Assembly (NCBI GenBank): GCA_035949375.1 | Contig: DASZIG010000038.1 | Coordinates: forward strand, 12,822-76,821 | Direction: 5' to 3' | Source of the DNA: Gp13-AA77 sp035949375 | GTDB lineage: Bacteria > Acidobacteriota > Terriglobia > UBA7540 | Length of the DNA: 64,000 nucleotides | Part shown: piece by piece, positions 34,007-40,697 of the stretch | Layout of the letters: the number at the start of each line of letters is the position of its first letter | How positions within the stretch are numbered: position 1 is the first letter of the stretch | Notes under the pieces: generated by a model | Databases searched by the model: none | Seen by the model: the letters and a program-made list of their open reading frames with translations, nothing else | What the model was told of the DNA's origin: nothing | Position numbers and translations under genes: made by a program

Positions 34007-35599
34007 ATGCTGCAGCAGACGTTCATCCACATCCCGGGTATCGGTAGGCACACCGAGCAGGAGCTGTGGGAACACGGCATCCAAAGCTGGGACGACGCCG
34101 ACCGCTTTGAGAAGCGCTTCGGTGCCGTTGGCGCACGACTGCAACAGAAACTCGACGAGTACATCCCACGCTCACGCGAGGCCGTCCGGAGGAAGGACGC
34201 TGCCTTCTTCGAGCGCCTGTCCGCACTCGGCGAGGCGTGGAGGCTGTTCCCCGAGTTTGCCGACAAGTGCGTTTACGTTGACATCGAAACCACCGGGCTC
34301 TCGGCTGTCTTCGACAGCGTGACGATGGTGGGCCTGTACGACGGCCGCAAATACACAGCCTTTGTCGAGGGCGATAATCTGCACGAATTTCCCGCGCACC
34401 TGCGTCGGTATTCGGTGGTGATCACCTTCAACGGCGCCGGTTTCGACCTCCGGTTCTTGAAGCTGGCCTTCCCGGAGCTCGTGCTGCCGCCGATCCACAT
34501 CGATTTGCGATGGGTGACGCGCAGGCTGGGCATGACGGGCGGGCTAAAGTCGATCGAGACCGAACTGGGGTTGAGCCGGGCCGAGTCGGTGGAGAGTGTC
34601 TCGGGGCAGGACGCCCCCGTGCTGTGGGCGAAGTACTTGCGCGGGGACCCGAACGCGCTCGAACAGTTGATTCAATACAACACCGAAGACGTGGTCCATC
34701 TGAAGGCGATCATGGAGATCGCATATGATAGGCTGACGCAAAGCCGCGGCGCCTTTCTGAAGGACGCCGTGGCGCCGTTGTTCAGCCGCGTGGCGGATCT
34801 GCCTCGCGCCAACAAACGTGCGTCGCTAAGGCGCTCTCTGGGGCGACCCGATTCCGCGAACTTGGTTGCGCGACTGTTGCAGCGATCTTCGGTCGCGGGA
34901 AAGCCGCCTCGAATCGTCGGGATCGATCTGACGGGGAGCGAGCGCCGCGCCACGGGCTGGGCCTTAATGGATGGTGCGGCGGCCATCACCCAGAGCCTGT
35001 GCACGGACGACGAACTAATCCGCGAAACACTGGCGGCCAACGCGGACCTAGTGTCCATCGATTCGCCGCTCTCTCTTCCGGAGGGGTATGGCAGGCCCGG
35101 CGTGCCGATCTATCGCAAGTGTGAGCTCGCGCTGAAGAGAATGGGCATCTCGGTCTTCTGGTGCCTGCTGCCGAGCATGGAGATGCTCACCCGGCGCGGC
35201 ATGAGGCTGGCGGATGAGCTCCGTAAGGCCGGCTGCAAGGTAATTGAGAGCTACCCAGGCGCCGCCCAGGACATTCTCGGAATCCCGCGCAAAAAGGCCA
35301 GCCTCGAGGAGCTGAAGTGGGGACTGTCGCGGGCCGGGATCACCGGCGACTTTTTGACCGCCAAAATCACTCACGACGAGGTCGACGCCATTACGTCTGC
35401 ACTGGTGGGTCTTTTCTACTTGGCTGACGACTTCATTGCGCTCGGCACGCAAGCGGAGGATTACCTCATCGTCCCGAGATCGGAAAGATTCAACTACGCC
35501 AAGCTCGCAGAGATCGTCTCGGCTACTGGGCTGGATGGCGTACCCGCCAGTGCGGTAGAATCTCCCAATGTCGACTCCGTTGCAGCAGCCGCGCAGTGA
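34007..35599 (+). CDS. Fusion: YprB-type RNase H-like exonuclease + DUF429 domain
   Basis: A 530-aa protein. Residues 1-80 look like a helix-hairpin-helix region (IHIPGIGRHTEQELWEHGI). Residues about 85-250 form a DEDD/RNase H-like 3'-5' exonuclease of the YprB family: VYVDIETTGLS supplies the first acidic pair, ITFNGAGFDLRFL the middle Asp and YNTEDVVHLKAI the last. Residues about 300-490 form a DUF429 domain (IVGIDLTGSERRATGWAL; SIDSPLSLP; ESYPGAAQDILGI; HDEVDAITSALVGLFY), itself a predicted RNase H-fold nuclease. Two nuclease folds in one chain suggest processing or surveillance of nucleic acid. It overlaps the next gene by 32 bp, so it heads the five-gene nucleotide cassette. Confidence 0.75.
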   Translation: MLQQTFIHIPGIGRHTEQELWEHGIQSWDDADRFEKRFGAVGARLQQKLDEYIPRSREAVRRKDAAFFERLSALGEAWRLFPEFADKCVYVDIETTGLSAVFDSVTMVGLYDGRKYTAFVEGDNLHEFPAHLRRYSVVITFNGAGFDLRFLKLAFPELVLPPIHIDLRWVTRRLGMTGGLKSIETELGLSRAESVESVSGQDAPVLWAKYLRGDPNALEQLIQYNTEDVVHLKAIMEIAYDRLTQSRGAFLKDAVAPLFSRVADLPRANKRASLRRSLGRPDSANLVARLLQRSSVAGKPPRIVGIDLTGSERRATGWALMDGAAAITQSLCTDDELIRETLAANADLVSIDSPLSLPEGYGRPGVPIYRKCELALKRMGISVFWCLLPSMEMLTRRGMRLADELRKAGCKVIESYPGAAQDILGIPRKKASLEELKWGLSRAGITGDFLTAKITHDEVDAITSALVGLFYLADDFIALGTQAEDYLIVPRSERFNYAKLAEIVSATGLDGVPASAVESPNVDSVAAAAQ

Positions 35600-36140
35600 C
35601 CGCCTCGTGATCGGCACTACGGGCCGCATCGGCGCGGGAAAGACATGCGCCGCTGAGTACTTGAGGTCGAGAGCTGGTTTTCAATACGTGCGGTACAGTC
35701 AGGTCCTCTCGGATTGGCGTGCGAACGAACCTGGGAGTCAATCCCGCCTTCAGGAAATCGGGTGGGACGTGATGGCCAGGGGCATGCAGGGCGAGCTCAA
35801 CCGCCGGCTGATCGCACAAATCGCGCCTGATGCGGACGTTGCCGTAGACGGCCTGCGCCACTCCCTCGACGTCGAGAGTCTCCGAAGCGCCTTCGGATCG
35901 TCATTCCGTCTCTTGTACCTCGAGAGCCCTCAAGAGGCACGCTGGAACCGGAAAAAAGTCAACGACAAGTACTGGAGTCTTGACGCGTTTCGGCGTGCCG
36001 ATTCGCATCCGGTGGAACAGCGAATCGAATCCCTTCGATCGAGTGCAGACATGGTGCTCCGCAACGAAGGCTCGTTAGAGGACCTGTATACGACCTTGAA
36101 CGAAGCCTTTCGACAATTCAGGAAAGCTGGCCCTGTATGA
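35568..36140 (+). CDS. P-loop nucleotide kinase-like protein
   Basis: A 190-aa protein with an N-terminal Walker A (GTTGRIGAGKTCAAEYL, residues about 16-32), an Asp strand (DVAVDGLRHSLDVESL) and a lid-like basic segment (SPQEARWNRKKVNDKYW), the layout of NMP kinases and dephospho-CoA kinase. It probably phosphorylates a (deoxy)nucleotide; the substrate cannot be read from the sequence. It overlaps the upstream nuclease gene by 32 bp, and its stop overlaps the PurZ-like ATG as ATGA. Location next to a PurZ-like enzyme makes a role in converting that product towards a triphosphate attractive, but this is inference. Confidence 0.7.
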   Translation: MSTPLQQPRSDRLVIGTTGRIGAGKTCAAEYLRSRAGFQYVRYSQVLSDWRANEPGSQSRLQEIGWDVMARGMQGELNRRLIAQIAPDADVAVDGLRHSLDVESLRSAFGSSFRLLYLESPQEARWNRKKVNDKYWSLDAFRRADSHPVEQRIESLRSSADMVLRNEGSLEDLYTTLNEAFRQFRKAGPV

Positions 36141-37228
36141 GTCTCTGGGTGGTTGTTGGCGGACAGTTCGGCTCTGAAGGCAAGGGCAAGGTCTCCGCAT
36201 TTATTACGCTACAGGAAGGCATTGACATCTGCATTCGTTGCGGCGGCCCAAACTCCGGGCACAGCTTCGTTGGGCCGGACGGCACGACCGCGCTTCTCCG
36301 GCAGCTCCCAACCGGCTACATCAGGCCAGGCACGCGGCTGCTTATTGCCGCGGGTGCGCTGATTGCCCCGCAGGTACTCAAGGCAGAACTCGACAGGTTA
36401 GGTATCGACCCGCGACGCGTTGGCGTGGACCGGAATACGATGGTCATTGAGGATGCGGACCGGCGGAACGAACACCGGCTGATGTTGAGTGAGCGCCTGA
36501 GCTCGACGCTGTGCGGGGTAGGCTCGGCCGTGTCGAGGCGGGTGCTGCGCGGGGAAGACGTGCGCCTCGCCAGAGATGCGGCCGCACAGTACCCGTGGCT
36601 GAAGGAGCTGCTCACCGACGTTTCCGCAGAAGCGAACGAGGCCCTTGACAGCGGCAAGAAAGTGCTGGTGGAGGGCACGCAAGGGTTTGGTCTCTCGCTG
36701 TATCACACCGCCGAATACCCCAAGGCGACATCGCGAGACACCACGGCCGCAGGCTTTCTCAGTGAATCCGGCCTGAGCCCACGCCTCGTGACTGAAATCA
36801 TCGTCGTGCTTAGGACGTTCCCGATCCGGGTTGCCGGCGATCAGGCGGGGGCATTGAAAAACGAAGTTACATGGGAACAAATCAGGAGGGAGAGCGGCTA
36901 CCCGCACGAAATCGAAGAGCGGACGAGCGTAACCAACAAAGTCCGGCGAGTCGGGCGTTTCGAATGGGAGTTGGCTCGCGCTGCAGTACGCGTGAACAGG
37001 CCCAGCCGAATAGCCATTAATGGCCTAGACTACTTGGACTTCGCAAGCTACGGAGTTCCGGACGAGGAATCCCTCCCAGAAAAAGCACGCGCCTTCGCTG
37101 AGCAACTGAAACAAGAGCTGGCCCTGCCCCTAGCATATCTGGGTGTGGGTCCGTCCTTAGATCACATTATTCAGGGCGGCGCGGACGCCCCAATCGGTCA
37201 GGCTCTCGAGGCCAGTTTGCTTAGATAA
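36137..37228 (+). CDS. PurZ-like adenylosuccinate synthetase homologue (Ser for catalytic Asp)
   Basis: A 363-aa protein, shorter than the ~430-aa PurA. The N-terminal P-loop reads GGQFGSEGKGK, where PurA has GDEGKGK. Ser13 therefore stands at the catalytic Asp, the substitution known from phage PurZ enzymes that use dGMP to make the 2-aminoadenine (Z) precursor. GGPNSGHSF retains the Asn and His of PurA. VEGTQGFGLSLYH and YPKATSRDTTAAGFLSESGLSP match the PurZ-type version of the central motif. Predicted reaction: (d)GMP + aspartate with ATP to the succino-derivative. No purB, datZ, mazZ or DpoZ-type polymerase is in the window. Start overlaps the P-loop kinase stop (ATGA). Confidence 0.8.
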   Translation: MSLWVVVGGQFGSEGKGKVSAFITLQEGIDICIRCGGPNSGHSFVGPDGTTALLRQLPTGYIRPGTRLLIAAGALIAPQVLKAELDRLGIDPRRVGVDRNTMVIEDADRRNEHRLMLSERLSSTLCGVGSAVSRRVLRGEDVRLARDAAAQYPWLKELLTDVSAEANEALDSGKKVLVEGTQGFGLSLYHTAEYPKATSRDTTAAGFLSESGLSPRLVTEIIVVLRTFPIRVAGDQAGALKNEVTWEQIRRESGYPHEIEERTSVTNKVRRVGRFEWELARAAVRVNRPSRIAINGLDYLDFASYGVPDEESLPEKARAFAEQLKQELALPLAYLGVGPSLDHIIQGGADAPIGQALEASLLR

Positions 37229-37305
37229 CCCTCGATGTATCGGGCGAGACCCACGGCGACTGCGGATGCCGTGAGCGGCTTTGAGTTCAAGCAGAGGCTT
37301 ACCGG

Positions 37306-37917
37306 ATGCGTGCTGCAGCCCGGATTGAGGTTTGTGGCGGAATTGCATCCGGCAAGACAACTTTCGTCCGCCTCTTCAAGGGCAGCGAAGTCAGGCCAGT
37401 GTTTGAAACTTTTCGCGCAAATCCCTTTTGGAGGAAGTTTCTTTCTGCACCCTTGCAATGCTCGTTCGAGACAGAGGTTGCGTTCCTGCTCCAGCACTGT
37501 AATCAGATTAGAGAACCGTGTGGCCGCGGCCGCAGTCTCGTATGCGATTTTTCCATCTTCCTCGACCTAGCCTATGCGAGGGCAGCGCTCCGTGGATCGA
37601 CGCTTAAGACTTTTGACGCGGTTTGGGCGGAAGTCGTGAGCAACCTTGGACCCCCTGCATTCTTGGTGTACCTGCAGTGCGATGCGCGGACTGAACTGAA
37701 TCGAATTCGTGCCCGCGCCCGTGCCCCGGAGTCTTCGCTTACGATTCGCTACCTGCGGCGACTCAACAGCGCAATCCACAGCGAAACAACCATGATCGGG
37801 AGTGAGACTGACATCATAAAGATCGACAGCGCCAGTTGCGATTTCGCCAACGACCGGAAAACTAAGCGGCTCTTGCGAGAGCATATCTTCAAGCTAATCG
37901 CAGCGCGCGAGCGGTGA
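37306..37917 (+). CDS. Deoxynucleoside kinase-like protein
   Basis: A 203-aa protein of the dNK/thymidine-kinase-2 superfamily. The P-loop is GGIASGKTTFVRLF (residues about 12-25), followed by the substrate-side strand FETFRANPFWRKFLSAP, which recalls the EP..NPF.. of bacterial dAK/dGK. Next come the FETEVAFLLQHCNQI helix and CDFSIFLDLAYARAAL, at the place of the (E/D)RS-type motif. A lid region RIRARARAPE precedes the C-terminal helices. It would phosphorylate deoxynucleosides in salvage. It starts 77 bp after the PurZ-like stop; the ribosome site is weak, and an upstream start cannot be excluded. Confidence 0.75.
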   Translation: MRAAARIEVCGGIASGKTTFVRLFKGSEVRPVFETFRANPFWRKFLSAPLQCSFETEVAFLLQHCNQIREPCGRGRSLVCDFSIFLDLAYARAALRGSTLKTFDAVWAEVVSNLGPPAFLVYLQCDARTELNRIRARARAPESSLTIRYLRRLNSAIHSETTMIGSETDIIKIDSASCDFANDRKTKRLLREHIFKLIAARER

Positions 37918-37933
37918 CCGTGCGGAGGACTGT

Positions 37934-38833
37934 ATGGCTGATGACGCAGACAAGCTGAAACCCAACGATTCAGCAGAAGCCCGAAGACTGGCCGGCTACT
38001 GGTGCCCTGACACAGACGACCGCGAGGAGACCCACAGAGGTGTCTTGCTCAGTGACGAGATAGAGTACTGGGTCAAGCGATGCAGGATGATTGAGCCGTT
38101 TAACCGTGACAACCTAACCCCCGCCGGCTACGAGCTAACGGTCGGAGATGAATACTCGCTCGGTGGAGTGAAGAAGTCGCTTGCCGAGGGCAAAGAGATC
38201 CGGATAGATGCATTTCAAGTCGCCATTATCAAGACCGGCGAAACGCTCAACCTGCCGCGGTTTATGATCGCCAGGTGGAACATTCGCGTTAGGTGGGCCT
38301 ACCAGGGGTTGCTTTGGGTCGGCGGTCCTCAGGTCGATCCTGGCTGGGTCGGGTACTTGTGTTGCCCGATTTACAATCTGTCCGACAAACCTGTGACGCT
38401 GCGACGTGGCGATCCGCTAGCGCGCCTGGATTTCGTGACGACTACGGTCTTCAGAGCAGGGAAGTGCAGAGAGTACCCAAGACCGCCGAAGCGAGTGTTG
38501 TTTTCAGACTATCAGCCCGAAGAGTTGAAAAGCGCCTTGTATACCGAGGCCAAACTCCAAATTGAAACGATTAAGAAACAAACCTCGGAGCGGATCGACA
38601 GAATTCAGGAACAAACCGACGGACGGATGGGCAGAATTGAGGCACTGATGTATGCGTCCATCGCCTCCGTTCTAACAATTCTGGCAATTCTGTTTGCGGT
38701 GCTAAGTTACTTTTTCGAGCAGCAGCAGAAGACCCTACCCCGATGGGACGTGATCAATAGCCTTCTTTCCGGCGCGTGCTTAGTCGTCCTGGTGGTGATT
38801 TATATCAACTTGCGATCGCGAAGAATCAAGTAA
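37934..38833 (+). CDS. dCTP-deaminase/dUTPase-fold protein fused to coiled coil and two TM helices
   Basis: A 299-aa protein. Residues about 45-185 have the trimeric dUTPase/DCD fold: NLTPAGYELTVGDEY, then FMIARWNIRVRWAYQGL, VDPGWVGYLCCPIYNLS and LRRGDPLARLDFV. A heptad-like segment follows (TIKKQTSERIDRIQEQTDGRM, residues about 212-235). Two membrane helices come next (ASIASVLTILAILFAVLSYFF and LLSGACLVVLVVIYINL), with a basic C-terminus. A membrane-tethered DCD is unusual: stand-alone DCDs act in the cytosol in dUMP synthesis or in nucleotide-depletion phage defence. Catalytic Glu and Arg assignments need alignment. Last gene of the cassette, 16 bp after the dNK gene. Confidence 0.75.
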   Translation: MADDADKLKPNDSAEARRLAGYWCPDTDDREETHRGVLLSDEIEYWVKRCRMIEPFNRDNLTPAGYELTVGDEYSLGGVKKSLAEGKEIRIDAFQVAIIKTGETLNLPRFMIARWNIRVRWAYQGLLWVGGPQVDPGWVGYLCCPIYNLSDKPVTLRRGDPLARLDFVTTTVFRAGKCREYPRPPKRVLFSDYQPEELKSALYTEAKLQIETIKKQTSERIDRIQEQTDGRMGRIEALMYASIASVLTILAILFAVLSYFFEQQQKTLPRWDVINSLLSGACLVVLVVIYINLRSRRIK

Positions 38834-39036
38834 ACGGGGTCGCTTGTGTTCGTTCCAAGGGCTTTCTCGAGATTGGCTTCTCGGTTCGCGAGAGGGGCAT
38901 GCATCAAACCACATCTTTTGATACGGCAGCGATCGACTGACTTGGGAGATTCAGAATGAGCCGGATGCGGAGCCACTCGGCGGAGCCCTTTGATACACCC
39001 GAGGACTCCCCCGGGCTGAGCATCCTGTTTGGGCGA

Positions 39037-39699
39037 CTAGCCGTTTGCGGCGATGCAGCGCTGGATGCTGCCGACCGAGGTTTCGAAGCGCGCGGCCAGC
39101 TGCCGCAGGCTGCCCTCTTTTCGCTCGTAGGCCTCGGCAATCGCGCTGCGCATGTCGAGCGGCAGGAAGGTGCGCGGTGGCCGTCCGATCTTGCGCCCTT
39201 TCGCCCGCGCATTGCGCATGCCCGCCTTCACCCGTTCCGCAATCAACGTCCGTTCGAATTCCGCCATGGCGCCAATGATCTGGAACATAAGGCGGCCCGA
39301 GGGTGTGCTGAGATCGAGGTTGTCTCGAAGGCTCACGAAGGCAATTCCCAGCGCCTCGAATTCAGCCAAGGCATTGACCAGGTGCCGCAACGACCGCCCG
39401 AATCGGTCCAGTTTCCAGACCAGGACGGCATCGAAGCACCGCCGGTGAGCCTCCGTCACGAGGCGATTCAGCGCCGGCCGCGACTCCTTCGCCCCGGAGA
39501 TTCCCTGATCTGTGTATTCATCAACGATCCGCCAGCCGCGCCGCTCCGCGTATTCCTGAAGCTCGCGGACTTGCATCTCTGGGCTCTGCTGGCCGGTGTT
39601 CGTGCTCACCCTGCAATAGAGCGCCACCCGAATGTCCCGGACGCTTGAGCTTCCGGCTTGAGCCATCGAAGAAGGAATGCTAGCTTTCTTACCAGCCAT
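39037..39699 (-). CDS. Serine recombinase (resolvase/invertase family)
   Basis: A 220-aa protein. The resolvase catalytic domain has VALYCRVSTNTGQQSPEMQ with the nucleophilic Ser, the DEYTDQGISGAKESRP loop, LVWKLDRFGRSLRHLV and AEFERTLIAERVKAGM. The C-terminal helix-turn-helix is GSLRQLAARFETSVGSIQRCI. The length fits small Tn3-type resolvases and invertases rather than large integrases. GGGAGG precedes the ATG. It sits between the two cargo blocks with a small HTH protein upstream, and may be the remnant of a second mobile unit within the island. Confidence 0.88.
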   Translation of the reverse strand: MAGKKASIPSSMAQAGSSSVRDIRVALYCRVSTNTGQQSPEMQVRELQEYAERRGWRIVDEYTDQGISGAKESRPALNRLVTEAHRRCFDAVLVWKLDRFGRSLRHLVNALAEFEALGIAFVSLRDNLDLSTPSGRLMFQIIGAMAEFERTLIAERVKAGMRNARAKGRKIGRPPRTFLPLDMRSAIAEAYERKEGSLRQLAARFETSVGSIQRCIAANG

Positions 39700-39750
39700 T
39701 TCGACCTCCCTGTAGGTTGATTTGGTCAGGCAGCCGTTGAAGTGTCCGCT

Positions 39751-39984
39751 TCAGCGGTTGCCGCCTTTTTTCCCAGCCGGTTTCCGACCCCGGCCCTTCC
39801 GGTAGAACTGCGCCTTGTACTGGCGCGCCACCTCCACATCAGTTTTGGTCCAGCGCCACAACGTGCGACCATCGAGCGGGATTACCACGGAAGGCCGGAT
39901 CTTTTTCGCGACAAGCCAGCGCCGCAGAGTGACCCAGTGAATTCCAATCAGCGCCGCAACCTGCCGAGTGGAGTAGGTTCTCAT
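39751..39984 (-). CDS. Small MerR/excisionase-type HTH protein
   Basis: A 77-aa protein. YSTRQVAALIGIHWVTLRRWLVAKKIRPSV is a winged-helix DNA-binding domain of the excisionase class, followed by WRWTKTDVEVARQYKAQF and a very basic tail (YRKGRGRKPAGKKGGNR). It lies 51 bp upstream of the serine recombinase in the same direction, so it is probably its accessory or directionality factor. Confidence 0.7.
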   Translation of the reverse strand: MRTYSTRQVAALIGIHWVTLRRWLVAKKIRPSVVIPLDGRTLWRWTKTDVEVARQYKAQFYRKGRGRKPAGKKGGNR

Positions 39985-40697
39985 TTACGTTCATATATGT
40001 AGCGTATTACTCTCGGAATGTCAAGGGCAAACTTATAAGCTGCGCCTCCAACGCCGTCGGATAGCGGGCCCCCGCTGGCAAGAGGTAAGCCTGCACCGGG
40101 ACACCACCAGAAACGTCGCACCGTTGGCGTGTTGTCTGTCCCGAAGCCCGCCTGACTGGAGCCCCCTGGAGTGGATCGCCGGTTTCCCCAGAGGCCTGCT
40201 CACCCTTCAGAGTCCACCCACGCATGCGGCACGCTCTGGATCGACCCCCCTTGAGTTCGTCCCGAGCCTAGCGCGCCGCCGCACCAAGGCCTACCATCGC
40301 CGCGCAGCCCGGCGCTTGTCGGCCCCCCTTCACATCGTTATCCCCGCACAGATCGCTGGCGGCCCGCGTCGGCCACCGGCCCGCTGGGCCCCGAACCCAA
40401 CTCTCCAGATCAGGGGGTGGGAGTCCCATTTCCGGAGCACCCATTCGATGAGACTCGACAGCGGTCCCAAAAATTCTCTGGAAATCTTCTCCCGCTTGCT
40501 GTTTGTCCGGTTCAGCCGGGCTACCTGACCGTCGATTCGCTGGTTTAGTCAGCCGAGCTGGTATCTTTCGTTCAACCGTGTCGTTAAACTGTGTCGTTCA
40601 ACCCCTGTTCGTTCAACCCCTGCCCGGCCAGGCCGTCTGTGCTATAATCTGGCGCGCTGGTTGGTGTATCCCGTAGTGACCAGTAACCCGGAAAACC
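39985..40697. promoter_or_regulatory. Promoter region of the defence operon with four tandem repeats
   Basis: No gene is supported in these 713 bp. Four tandem copies of a 13-14 bp word occupy 40568-40622: TCGTTCAACCGTG, TCGTTAAACTGTG and TCGTTCAACCCCTG twice, the last two copies being offset by one base. A TATAAT box follows at 40643-40648, with only a poor -35 (CTGCCC) 17 nt upstream that overlaps the last repeat. The layout suggests control by a protein that binds the repeats. The first gene starts at 40698. Confidence 0.6.
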
